Origin: Thiotrichaceae bacterium
GTDB lineage: Bacteria > Pseudomonadota > Gammaproteobacteria > Beggiatoales > Beggiatoaceae
Assembly: GCA_029939505.1 (NCBI GenBank)
Contig: JAOZSV010000023.1
Coordinates: 2,583 to 35,704, forward strand
Length of the DNA: 33,122 nt
Direction of reading: 5' to 3'
The notes beneath the pieces were generated by a model. It saw only the letters and a list, made by a program, of their open reading frames with translations. It was not told where the DNA came from and made no database searches. The translations under genes and the position numbers were made by a program. Of this stretch, positions 1-7,146 are shown piece after piece. Positions within the stretch are counted from its first letter, which is position 1. Each line of letters begins with the position of its first letter.

Positions 1-87
1 CCAAATCTGAAGGTTTGGACTCCAAAAAACGCCCAAATCTGAAGGTTTGGACTCCAAAAAACGCCCAAATCTGAAGGTTTGGACTCC
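1..87. repeat. Three-copy 32-bp tandem repeat (family A box variant)
   Basis: Three identical 23-bp units beginning CCAAATCTGAAGGTTTGG and ending ACTCC lie at 1-23, 33-55 and 65-87, separated by the identical 9-bp spacer AAAAAACGC. The unit is a variant of the CCAAAGCTAAAGCGTTGG box found in many other gaps of the window. The array may continue upstream of the window. Identical spacers rule out a CRISPR array. Confidence 0.9.
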
Positions 88-106
88 TATTTTCCAAAGC
101 GGAAGC

Positions 107-150
107 ATTCGAGGCGAAGAATTTTTCTTTAAAAAACTTTCGCCTCGAAT
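107..150. repeat. Family B palindrome
   Basis: An inverted repeat with arms ATTCGAGGCGAA and TTCGCCTCGAAT surrounds an A/T-rich loop containing TTTTTCTTTAAAAAA. It lies just downstream of the minus-strand small lipoprotein gene and could act as its terminator. The same architecture recurs many times in the window, so it is best read as a dispersed element. Confidence 0.85.
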
Positions 151-167
151 GGATTCAAAAAAAAATG

Positions 168-650
168 TTAATCAATTCTCAAATGCTGTTTAAACCATGT
201 AATGAGTTCACTCGTTGACTGAATCGTTTTCCCGCCAAGAGTTTTTATAGAATTAATTAAATTATTCACGATTGTTCGAGTCGTACTTGATTGACATTTA
301 CCCTCTTTTTCTATCCAGTGAATTGTATTTCCAACAACTACAATACTGCCAGACACAATAATTGAAGTCACAGAAATCGCCAAAATGCTTAAAGGAATAA
401 TGAGTAAGCATTCTGGCGTTTGACAAACTTCTGATGACGCTCTCAACATCTCTAAAAATGCGCCCGAAGTTAATGCCTGAGAGCCTTCTTTATAAAAGAC
501 TAATTCTAACTTTTTTGTCACTAATTGACAAGATTGATTTTTTTCAACTAGAACGGCAGGTGAAAAGCATCCGACAATCAGGAAAGAAAGCAGTGCTAAT
601 AGACTGATAGTGCGGAGGGCGCGACGATGGTTAATGAATAGGAGGTTCAT
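168..650 (-). CDS. Small predicted lipoprotein with a membrane segment
   Basis: This 160-aa protein is not a family I recognise. The chosen start gives an N-terminus with basic residues (HRR), a hydrophobic stretch and the lipobox LIVGC, so residue 28 is the predicted lipidated cysteine. Longer in-frame starts up to 713 exist but would bury this signal inside the protein. A second strongly hydrophobic stretch rich in I, V and S lies at about residues 82-108, followed by a polar Ser/Thr-rich C-terminus. The start lies about 20 bp inside the 3' end of the rhombosortase gene, so the two are probably translationally coupled as the third gene of the rhombosortase operon. A role beside rhombosortase is inference from position only. 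It has no GlyGly-CTERM tail. Confidence 0.6.
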   Translation of the reverse strand: MNLLFINHRRALRTISLLALLSFLIVGCFSPAVLVEKNQSCQLVTKKLELVFYKEGSQALTSGAFLEMLRASSEVCQTPECLLIIPLSILAISVTSIIVSGSIVVVGNTIHWIEKEGKCQSSTTRTIVNNLINSIKTLGGKTIQSTSELITWFKQHLRID

Positions 651-1254
651 GGTTGAGAAAAGTGCGTTTGCGATTTTCATGAAATTGGATGGCAAAAAAC
701 AGGAATAGAGCAACTAAACATCCTATAATATGGCTGAGAGGCATTAGTGTAAAATGTCCAGAATCGGCTAAAATGGATTGATTCAGATCAATTTCTAATA
801 AAATCTTTATGGGTATAAAAAACAGAGTTATAATACAGATGAAACGCCAAGGTTGCGATTCACGTAATCCAAAAAGTGCGAGATAATAAATGGAACCAGA
901 TGCTAAACCAGATAATCCTCCATAATAGAGCATGTTTGGCTTCATCACCATCAAAAATACACTTATAAAAAAAGCCATCAACAGACATAGTAGCATAAAA
1001 TGTTGATAGCCTTTATACTCAATAATCCATCCTGCAACGCCGAAAGCGATCAGATTATAAAATAAGTGAAGCGTTGTAAAATGAACTAAATGCGATGAGA
1101 AAAGCCGCCAGATTTCTCCTTGAAATATCGCAACCCGATCATAAATCAAAATAGAAGTCACTTGGGGTAAAGCATACGATATGATGCTTAATCCAAGAAT
1201 AAAGGAAGTCCAGATTGGAAAACGTGACTTTATACCTTTCGGTAAGTTATCCAT
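631..1254 (-). CDS. rrtA: Rhombosortase (rhomboid-family intramembrane serine protease)
   Basis: This 207-aa polytopic membrane protein has the compact six-segment rhomboid layout. The catalytic dyad is visible as Ser115 in YYGGLSGLASG and His175 in MPLSHIIG. The rhomboid-type H-x-x-x-N element is seen in HLFYNL with Asn67, after the motif WRLFSSHLVHF. Rhombosortases cleave proteins carrying a GlyGly-CTERM tail and release or process them at the cell surface. The protein is short and has no extra domains, as expected for that subfamily. It overlaps by about 25 bp the end of the upstream gene, which encodes a lipoprotein with such a tail, so enzyme and substrate form one operon. The substrate assignment is inference from that tail and the adjacency. 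The symbol follows the family name. Confidence 0.85.
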   Translation of the reverse strand: MDNLPKGIKSRFPIWTSFILGLSIISYALPQVTSILIYDRVAIFQGEIWRLFSSHLVHFTTLHLFYNLIAFGVAGWIIEYKGYQHFMLLCLLMAFFISVFLMVMKPNMLYYGGLSGLASGSIYYLALFGLRESQPWRFICIITLFFIPIKILLEIDLNQSILADSGHFTLMPLSHIIGCLVALFLFFAIQFHENRKRTFLNHEPPIH

Positions 1255-2069
1255 AACCAGAATCCGCCCAATAACATCATAAAAATCAAAAAAGAAATAT
1301 CCAAACTCCCGCCCCCAGTATAACCCGGTTTATGGATGATTTGATAATCTTGTGGTGCCTCTTTCACTTTCTCTTTAAACAACCTAAGCTGCTCTTCAAG
1401 ATTGATCACCAGTTTTCTACTGGCGAGTTTAAAACCTTTCAGACTGTCTTTGCGTACCTGTTCTGACAAATTAATAGGGGTTGCCATACTCTTAATATGA
1501 CTCGTGCCTGGTGCCCTAAATAGCATTTTACGGCTTTTGATGTCATAAACTGTGGCATCAACCATCGTATGGGTGTCATTCTTTTCACCCGGCACAATAT
1601 AAGCCCCAATGATTGTCCAATAAGTGATCGAAGCCAATCCCTTATCAGTAAATCGGGTTTGATCATAAGAAAGCAGGGCAATCACATCAATACCGAACAT
1701 TGTGCGAATTTGATCTAAATTCGCAAAACTACCATTTTTCGTCAAATAAGGCGATGGGATGATCTCAATTGATTTAACGAAATCATACTTCTTAAAATGC
1801 GTGCTGACTTCTTTCATCAAATCCGTCTTATTCAGTTCAGTAAGCGTCTTATGGTTGCTCATCGTTTCTGGTACAAAAGCAATACCCACTTTTAATGGCA
1901 AAGATAATGATGGAATTTCAGGCATTTCAATAGGTTGCCTTTTGTTTGGATAAAGATATTGGACGACATTGCTGCTATAATGCTTCGACTTAGAAGTCGC
2001 ACAACCCGTCAATAGCCCATAGACTGCCATGAATAAAAAAATCATGAACAGTCTTCTTAATAATTTCAT
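1230..2069 (-). CDS. Rhombotarget lipoprotein (GlyGly-CTERM substrate)
   Basis: This 279-aa protein has a signal peptide ending in the lipobox LLTGC (Cys23). A periplasmic domain of about 210 residues follows, and the C-terminal tail contains GYTGGGSLD, a hydrophobic helix and a short basic end (TYRKV). A Gly-rich motif, a transmembrane segment and terminal basic residues are the hallmarks of GlyGly-CTERM, the rhombosortase recognition tail. I assign it to the rhombotarget lipoprotein family, which is typically encoded beside a rhombosortase, as here. The start at 2069 is preferred over one 33 bp upstream because GGGAG lies about 8 bases before it and the signal peptide then begins properly with MKLLRR. 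The protein would be anchored at both ends, by lipid and helix, until cleaved. The function of the middle domain is unknown. Confidence 0.85.
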   Translation of the reverse strand: MKLLRRLFMIFLFMAVYGLLTGCATSKSKHYSSNVVQYLYPNKRQPIEMPEIPSLSLPLKVGIAFVPETMSNHKTLTELNKTDLMKEVSTHFKKYDFVKSIEIIPSPYLTKNGSFANLDQIRTMFGIDVIALLSYDQTRFTDKGLASITYWTIIGAYIVPGEKNDTHTMVDATVYDIKSRKMLFRAPGTSHIKSMATPINLSEQVRKDSLKGFKLASRKLVINLEEQLRLFKEKVKEAPQDYQIIHKPGYTGGGSLDISFLIFMMLLGGFWLWITYRKV

Positions 2070-2111
2070 ATTTTTTTCTCCCAAGTATGTACTCAAGCAC
2101 ATTATTATTAG

Positions 2112-2212
2112 CTGATGTTACGCAAAGCGATTCTATTCGAGCTTAGAAATCCGATTTTTTTCAAAAATCGGATTTCTTAAACTTCGTGTGTTCAGAGTTT
2201 TGCAAAAACCTC
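2112..2212. repeat. Composite palindromic element upstream of the rhombosortase operon
   Basis: The left end reads CTGATGTTACGCA, which matches the termini of the family G element at 22911-22990. The middle is a family C hairpin, GAAATCCGATTTTTT paired with AAAAATCGGATTTC. The right end GAGTTTTGCAAAAACCTC matches the right terminus of family H at 3853-4044. It looks like a chimera of two element families and probably lies in the promoter region of the minus-strand operon. Confidence 0.7.
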
Positions 2213-2245
2213 TATAAGTAATTGTTTTTTAAACATTTTTGTATT

Positions 2246-2319
2246 CAGGGCAACCACAAGGGATTGCCCAATGAATATTGTTGTAGGGGCAATCCTTTAT
2301 GGTTGCCCTGAGTAGTTAC
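2246..2319. repeat. Family D palindrome (GGGCAACC element)
   Basis: CAGGGCAACCACAAGGGATTGCCC is followed by TTGTAGGGGCAATCC and GGTTGCCCTGAGTAGTTAC, which gives long complementary arms. Related copies lie at 6850-7001, 24023-24182 and 24334-24370. It lies just downstream of the minus-strand dusB gene. Confidence 0.85.
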
Positions 2320-2383
2320 CATTTTTTTTATATTTGATTAAACGAATTTTCATCCCCCCCAATCTGCCCTTGACTAACAATAT

Positions 2384-3340
2384 CTATTCAAAAAACGCTT
2401 TGGTTAAATTAATTTGCTCAATACGACTTTCTACCCGATTAACTGTATTGCGAAACACCGTACCATTTGGTTGCCCTTTGGAATACCACGATAAATGTTT
2501 ACGAGCAATTCGCACTCCTGTATATTCCCCATAAAACTGATAAAGCATGTTAAGGTGTGCCAATAAAGTGTCGCGGATTTCAGTGATAGAGGGTGAGGGC
2601 AATTTTTCACCTGTTTTCAAATAATGATCTATTTCACGAAATATCCAGGGAAAACCCAAAGCACCACGCCCTATCATTATTGCATCCGCGCCTGTGTAAT
2701 CTAAGACATATTTCGCCTTTTCGGGAGTACGAATATCCCCATTAGCAATAACAGGTATTTTAACCATTGCTTTCACGGCAGAAATTATATCATATTCCGC
2801 CTCACCACTAAAGCCACAAGCACGAGTGCGCCCATGCACTGCGATGGCTTGTGCCCCCGCTTGTTCCGCGATTTTTGCGATACGCACGCCATTACGATGT
2901 TCTTTATCCCAGCCAGTGCGTATTTTTAAGGTGACAGGGATATCCACTGCACTGACGACAGCATCAAGAATTTTGCCCACCAAAGTTTCATTTTTCAGTA
3001 AAGCAGAGCCTGCCATCACATGACAGATTTTTTTAGCAGGGCAACCCATATTAATATCAATGATTTGAGCCCCATTTTCGGCATTGTATTGTGCTGCTTT
3101 TGCCAACAATTGTGGATCAGCACCAACTATTTGTACGCAACGCGGTTCAGTTTCGCCATCATGATCGGCGCGGCGTTTTGTTTTTTCACTTCCCCAAAGT
3201 AAGGAATTTGACGAAATCATTTCAGATACTGCCATCCCTGCCCCCAATTCTTTACATAATTGTCGAAATGGGCGATCAGTTACACCTGCCATAGGTGCAA
3301 GCACGAGACGATTTTTTAGGGTATAAGAACCAATTTGCAT
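2384..3340 (-). CDS. dusB: tRNA-dihydrouridine synthase B
   Basis: This 318-aa FMN-dependent enzyme reduces uridine in the tRNA D-loop to dihydrouridine. The N-terminus reads LAPMAGVTDRPFR, the typical Dus FMN-binding start. The active-site motif INMGCPAKK places the catalytic cysteine at residue 100. KIRTGWD, HGRTR, VIANGDI and IGRGALGFPW follow in TIM-barrel order, and a helical domain ends the protein, with the DusB-like run ARKHLSWYSKG. Length and motifs are normal for DusB. In many gammaproteobacteria dusB is followed by fis. No fis is seen here: downstream on this strand come a family D palindrome and then the rhombosortase operon. No good ribosome-binding site is visible before the start, but the N-terminus matches the family. 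Confidence 0.95.
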   Translation of the reverse strand: MQIGSYTLKNRLVLAPMAGVTDRPFRQLCKELGAGMAVSEMISSNSLLWGSEKTKRRADHDGETEPRCVQIVGADPQLLAKAAQYNAENGAQIIDINMGCPAKKICHVMAGSALLKNETLVGKILDAVVSAVDIPVTLKIRTGWDKEHRNGVRIAKIAEQAGAQAIAVHGRTRACGFSGEAEYDIISAVKAMVKIPVIANGDIRTPEKAKYVLDYTGADAIMIGRGALGFPWIFREIDHYLKTGEKLPSPSITEIRDTLLAHLNMLYQFYGEYTGVRIARKHLSWYSKGQPNGTVFRNTVNRVESRIEQINLTKAFFE

Positions 3341-3506
3341 TTTGGGATTTGGAGATGTTTTGAGAACTTTTTAAGAGTATAATAGTGAATTTTCTTATAA
3401 CTTATTGATTTAAATCACTTTACATTGTTAGAATCAGAATTGACAGAATTTAAGAATTAACAGAATTTAAAAGATTATACTCGATCATCAAGTTTTCTCG
3501 TTTTCG

Positions 3507-3590
3507 ATTCGAGGTTCAAGTTTTTTTTACTGAAAAAAACTTGAACCTCGAATTTTGTTTTTTGAAGAAAAACAAAAACCTCGAAACCAA
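3507..3590. repeat. Family B palindrome plus a half copy
   Basis: ATTCGAGGTTCAAG pairs with CTTGAACCTCGAAT across a loop of T's, ACTG and A's (3507-3553). A partial copy reading TTTTTTGAAGAAAAAC then AAAACCTCG follows immediately. The copy's arms are GTTCAAG-type and still match each other. Confidence 0.85.
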
Positions 3591-3615
3591 ACAGTAACGA
3601 CAGGGATTGTATATA

Positions 3616-3729
3616 ATGCGAATTAAGAGTTAAAATAGAACAAAGCTAAAGCATTCGAGGTTTGAGTTTTTCTTCAAAAAACTCAATTCGAGGTTCAAGT
3701 TTTTTTTACTGAAAAAACTTGAACCTCGA
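3616..3729. repeat. Family F terminus joined to two fused family B hairpins
   Basis: ATGCGAATTAAGAGTTAAAA at 3616 is one terminus of the family F element, here without a recognisable partner end. It is followed by a CAAAGCTAAAGC box. Two B hairpins then run together: the first (CGAGGTTTGAG arm) loses the end of its right arm where the second (CGAGGTTCAAG / CTTGAACCTCG) begins. Confidence 0.75.
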
Positions 3730-3848
3730 ATCGAATGTACTCCAAATAACAAAGTTAATGTGATTTGCATGGATTCTTGTACTATCAACGGTAGTATATA
3801 TTGGCATAGTTATGTTACCATTAAACGTTACAAGAGTATATTCCCGAC

Positions 3849-4048
3849 TTAGGAGGTTCTTGCAAAACTCGCATTTTCGAATTGAGATTTAGAAATCGAG
3901 GCTAAAGTTTTTTCTTCAAAAAAACTTTAGCCTCGATCCGATTTTTGAAAAAATCGCTTAAACATCATACGTTTCGAGCTTAGAAATCCGATTTTTTCAA
4001 AGGATTTCTTAAACCTCGTGTATTCAGAGTTTTGCAAGAGCCTCTTAG
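3849..4048. mobile_element. MITE-like family H element with flanking direct repeats
   Basis: Terminal inverted repeats GAGGTTCTTGCAAAACTC (3853-3870) and GAGTTTTGCAAGAGCCTC (4027-4044) bound about 190 bp. TTAG occurs on both sides (3849-3852 and 4045-4048), consistent with a short target duplication. Inside are a family B hairpin with GGCTAAAG / CTTTAGCC arms (3897-3935) and a degenerate family C hairpin. There is no coding capacity. A shorter relative lies at 12746-12847. Confidence 0.75.
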
Positions 4049-4172
4049 GAATAAAAATTTAATAAAACACAAAACTACAAGGTGGCTTGAAAGTTTCGGA
4101 TGTGATTAAAGCTTCATTCCTTAGTTAGCTGAGTAATTACGATTTTTGGACATTTAGAGATAAGAAAAATAG

Positions 4173-4871
4173 ATGACAACTTATACCATAAAAACAGGTG
4201 ATACCCTGTATCGTGTCGCAAGAAAACATGATATTTCGTACAATCAACTCATGCAGATGAATCCTCAGATTCGTAATGCGAATCGTCTCAGCGTAGGGCA
4301 AGCCATTAATGTACCCAGCGCGACAACATCATCACAAGCCGCGACAACAACGGCGGTCGCAGAAAATGCACCTGCGGCAGCAAATGATCCAGAAAATGTA
4401 CCTGCAGCAGCAAATGATCCAGAAAATGTCTCACCCGATGTCGTTTCCCAAACTGTTTTAGCAGAAATGGATAGTGATGACGCGCCCTGGTTTGACATTG
4501 CTATTCAAGAAAAGGGTGTGAAAGAAATTCGTGGCAGACTTGATAATCCCCGAATAGTCGAATATCATCAAACAACAACCCTTCGTGCGACAGATGATGA
4601 AACGCCTTGGTGTTCAGCCTTTGTCAACTGGTGTATGCAACAAGCTGACATTCAAGGAACAAATTCCGCCTCATCAAGATCATGGCGCAATTGGGGTGAA
4701 AGGCTTCGGGAACCACGCAAAGGCTGTATAGTCTGTTTTAATGGACATGTGGGTTTTTACGACTCTGATCGAGGCCGTAAAATTATGATTTTGGGGGGAA
4801 ACCAGAGTAATCAGGTTAATATTATCCCTTATTCAAAATCCAGAGTGCTGACTTATCGGTGGCCTGATTAG
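4173..4871 (+). CDS. LysM domain plus TIGR02594-type cysteine peptidase/amidase
   Basis: This 232-aa protein starts directly with a LysM peptidoglycan-binding domain (residues 2-48, YTIKTGDTLYRVARKH). An Ala/Thr-rich linker follows, containing a perfect 10-residue tandem duplication PAAANDPENV. The C-terminal domain (about 103-232) has ETPWCSAFVNWC with candidate nucleophile Cys147, GHVGFY with His192, and GGNQSNQVNI with Asn210. This order is typical of the TIGR02594 / CHAP-like NlpC-P60 group of cell-wall hydrolases found in phage and bacterial genomes. No signal peptide is visible, so it is either cytoplasmic, released by lysis, or exported by a non-Sec route. No phage or type VI secretion genes are adjacent. 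The activity is a family inference; substrate bond and export route are unknown. Confidence 0.75.
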   Translation: MTTYTIKTGDTLYRVARKHDISYNQLMQMNPQIRNANRLSVGQAINVPSATTSSQAATTTAVAENAPAAANDPENVPAAANDPENVSPDVVSQTVLAEMDSDDAPWFDIAIQEKGVKEIRGRLDNPRIVEYHQTTTLRATDDETPWCSAFVNWCMQQADIQGTNSASSRSWRNWGERLREPRKGCIVCFNGHVGFYDSDRGRKIMILGGNQSNQVNIIPYSKSRVLTYRWPD

Positions 4872-4880
4872 TCTTTTTTT

Positions 4881-5023
4881 CTGGAGTCCAACGCTTCAGC
4901 TTTAGCATTTTTTCTGGTTCCAAAGCTAAAGCGTTGGACTCCATTTCCAAAGCTAAAGCGTTGAACTCCATTTCCAAAGCTAAAGCGTTGAACTCCATTT
5001 CCAAAGCGGAAGCGTTGGACTCC
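4881..5023. repeat. Four-copy 27-bp tandem array of family A boxes with an inverted fifth copy
   Basis: Units starting CCAAAGC and ending ACTCC lie at 4920, 4947, 4974 and 5001, with a constant 27-bp period and the 4-bp spacer ATTT. An inverted copy starts at 4882 (GGAGTCCAACGCTTCAGC), making a large hairpin with the first unit. Short open frames across the array arise because 27 is a multiple of three. I do not call them genes. Confidence 0.9.
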
Positions 5024-5051
5024 AAAATTACTTTACTGATAATTAAAAAAA

Positions 5052-5975
5052 ATGCCTTTTTTTATTATTTCTCGAATATTAAGTACATTGACTGTTGTAT
5101 TTGGCGTTGTCACCCTCATTTTTTTATTGATTCATCTTGTTCCAGGTGATCCCGTGCAAGCAATGCTCGGCGAAACGGCAACGCCAACCGATTTAGAAGC
5201 CTTACGAAAAGCACTTGGTTTAGATCAACCCCTGCTCACGCAATGGTGGAACTATATGACCAACTTATTGCAAGGTGATTTAGGGACATCATTATATTCC
5301 AAGGAACCTATCATTGACATTTTGATAGAACGTTTTCCTGCCACCTTGGAATTAGCCGCTGCCGGTTTATTAGTCGCTATACTCATCGCACTGCCATTGG
5401 GAAGTATAGCCGCTTTGCGTAAAGACAGTATTTATGACAACTCTGCGATGATGTTTTCCCTATTAGGCGTATCCATCCCTAACTTCTGGTTAGGGCCCTT
5501 ATTAATACTCCTATTTTCCCTAACGCTAGGATGGTTTCCGGTGAGTGGACGTGAAAATATTTTATCACTGGTACTCCCCGCCATCACTTTAGGAACTGCA
5601 TTATCAGCCATTTTAGCGCGTATGATACGATCAACTTTACTAGAAGTGCTCAATGAAGACTATATCCGTACCGCCCGTGCAAAAGGCTTGCGCGAATCAG
5701 CAGTCGTTATTCATCACGCACTACGCAACGCATCACTCCCCATTATCACGATACTCGGATTACAATTAGGGACTTTATTAGGCGGTGCGGTGATCACTGA
5801 AATCATCTTTGCTTGGCCCGGGATTGGACAAATGACCATTGAATCCATTCAGCGGCGTGACTATCCCGTCGTGCAAGCCTGTATCTTATTAATTAGTTTA
5901 AGTTACGTCTTAGTCAATACCTTTACCGACATATTATATGGTTGGTTAGACCCAAGGGTGCGTTACAGTGTTTAA
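5052..5975 (+). CDS. Peptide/nickel-type ABC transporter permease (DppB/OppB family)
   Basis: This 307-aa inner-membrane permease of the binding-protein-dependent ABC family is the DppB/OppB half of an oligopeptide/dipeptide/nickel importer. The N-terminus has a membrane segment followed by LIHLVPGDPV, the characteristic start of this subfamily. The middle carries ILIERFPATLELA and GVSIPNFWLGP. The EAA coupling loop is visible in EDYIRTARAKGLRESAV. The C-terminal DPRVRY is also typical. The next gene, a DppC-like permease, overlaps the stop codon, so the two form a pair. No solute-binding protein or ATPase is encoded in the window, so they must be encoded elsewhere and the substrate cannot be assigned. 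The start follows an A-run with no clear Shine-Dalgarno and lies just after the tandem array. Confidence 0.9.
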   Translation: MPFFIISRILSTLTVVFGVVTLIFLLIHLVPGDPVQAMLGETATPTDLEALRKALGLDQPLLTQWWNYMTNLLQGDLGTSLYSKEPIIDILIERFPATLELAAAGLLVAILIALPLGSIAALRKDSIYDNSAMMFSLLGVSIPNFWLGPLLILLFSLTLGWFPVSGRENILSLVLPAITLGTALSAILARMIRSTLLEVLNEDYIRTARAKGLRESAVVIHHALRNASLPIITILGLQLGTLLGGAVITEIIFAWPGIGQMTIESIQRRDYPVVQACILLISLSYVLVNTFTDILYGWLDPRVRYSV

Positions 5976-6768
5976 ATATCAAATTGTTATTCCTTCATTT
6001 ATATTAATCTTATGGTTATTTGTAGCGATTTTAGGCGATTTTCTCCCCTTAGAACCTAACTACATCATCTTGTCCAATATCTTACAGCCCCCTTCCTTTT
6101 CAGAATGGTTAGGCTATGATGATTTAGGTCGTCCCATTTTAGATCGTTTAATTCTAGGAGCAAGGACTTCATTTTTTGTCGCCCTTTGGGTCATTCTTGT
6201 CTCATCAACCATCGGCATCTTGATTGGGACTGTAAGCGCGTGGCTGGGAGGCTATGTCGATTTAATCATCGTGCGAATCATGGATGTTTTCTTAGCCTTT
6301 CCCGGTATTTTACTGGCGATTGCCTTATCAGGTATTTTAGGACCAGGAATTGAAAACGTCGTTTTTGCCCTATCAGTAGTAGGATGGGTAGGCTTCGCTC
6401 GTTTAGCACGAGCGCAAACCTTATCTCTAAAACACCGAGAACATGTTATCGCTGCCATCGCACTAGGTGCTTCAACACCACGTATTTTGCGCCATCATGT
6501 CATCCCCCTCTTAATGAGCCCTTTACTGATTGAAGCCACATTTGGCATCGCCGGTATTGTCATTGCCGAAGCAGGATTATCATTTTTAGGCTTAGGAGTA
6601 CAACCGCCAACCGCATCATGGGGCAGTATGATACGCGATGGTACAGGGTATATGCTCGTCGCCCCGCATACTGTGTTAGCCCCGGGATTGGCTTTATTAT
6701 TAGTCGTCTTATCCGTCAACATGTTAGGGGACAAATTGCGGGATAAAATGGATGTAAAAAGTCGGTAA
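5968..6768 (+). CDS. Peptide/nickel-type ABC transporter permease (DppC/OppC family)
   Basis: This 266-aa inner-membrane permease is the DppC/OppC partner of the upstream gene. It starts with GTG at 5968, overlapping the upstream stop by 8 bp, which indicates translational coupling. Typical features are the early GYDDLGRPILDRLILGARTS, RIMDVFLAFPGILLA, the EAA loop EHVIAAIALGASTPRIL, and EAGLSFLGLGVQPPTASWG near the end. The order and length match DppC, although the N-terminal extension seen in some OppC proteins is absent. Binding protein and ATPase genes are not nearby. Downstream lies a block of palindromic elements that probably ends the transcript. Confidence 0.9.
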   Translation: MFKYQIVIPSFILILWLFVAILGDFLPLEPNYIILSNILQPPSFSEWLGYDDLGRPILDRLILGARTSFFVALWVILVSSTIGILIGTVSAWLGGYVDLIIVRIMDVFLAFPGILLAIALSGILGPGIENVVFALSVVGWVGFARLARAQTLSLKHREHVIAAIALGASTPRILRHHVIPLLMSPLLIEATFGIAGIVIAEAGLSFLGLGVQPPTASWGSMIRDGTGYMLVAPHTVLAPGLALLLVVLSVNMLGDKLRDKMDVKSR

Positions 6769-6825
6769 AGACTTGATTTTTAACATTTTTTACCGCAAAA
6801 ACAAGAAATATTAATGAACCGATAC

Positions 6826-7132
6826 CACTGAATTAAGAGTTGAATTTTGGTAACGACTCAGGGCAACCATAAAGGATTGCCCCTACAACAATATTTTTAT
6901 GTAGGGGCAATCCCTTGTGGTTGCCCTGATTTGTAGGGGCAATCCTTTATGGTTGCCCTGATTTGTAGGGGCAATCCTTTATGGTTGCCCTGAGTCGTTA
7001 CGAATTTTTAAAAAAAATGGAGTACAACGCTTTAGCTTTGTTGTTGCTTTGTTGTTGGAGTACAACGCTTTAGCTTTGTTGGTTTGCCCAAAGCTGAAGC
7101 GTTGGACTCCTATTTTAACTCTTAATTCGCAT
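6826..7132. mobile_element. Family F element carrying a family D insertion and family A boxes
   Basis: The right terminus TTTTAACTCTTAATTCGCAT ends at 7132, only 14 bp before the fccB-like start codon. A degenerate left terminus (CTGAATTAAGAGTTGAATTT) begins near 6828. Inside are the whole family D palindrome at 6850-7001 and three family A boxes at about 7018-7108, two in one orientation and one inverted. There is no coding capacity. It fills the gap between the permease pair and the sulfide dehydrogenase gene and must supply or displace the latter's promoter region. Confidence 0.7.
6850..7001. repeat. Family D palindrome, multi-arm copy
   Basis: Outer arms GTAACGACTCAGGGCAACC and GGTTGCCCTGAGTCGTTAC are perfect inverted repeats. 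Inside, GTAGGGGCAATCC...GGTTGCCCTGATTT is repeated in tandem. Compared with the GTAACTACTC arms of other copies, this copy carries a G in one arm and the matching C in the other. Confidence 0.9.
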
Positions 7133-7146
7133 CACTAAAACAAGTT

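Larger units (their letters stand above)
3341..4172. other. 832-bp gap filled with palindromic elements
   Basis: No credible gene is present on either strand. The gap holds family B hairpins, one end of a family F element, and a complete family H element, listed separately. The remaining unique DNA is A/T-rich, including about 120 bases immediately before the LysM gene at 4173. Confidence 0.7.

Noticed and set aside
1-87. Regularly spaced repeats resembling a CRISPR array
   Set aside because: The spacers are identical 9-mers and only three units exist. No cas genes are present.
2102-2102. Longer start for the rhombotarget lipoprotein at 2102
   Set aside because: It would add 11 residues before the signal peptide. 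The ATG at 2069 has a GGGAG at correct spacing.
4934-5149. Small plus-strand open frame with SISKAKALN-type repeats
   Set aside because: It is created by the 27-bp tandem array and runs out of frame into the permease gene. There is no ribosome-binding site.
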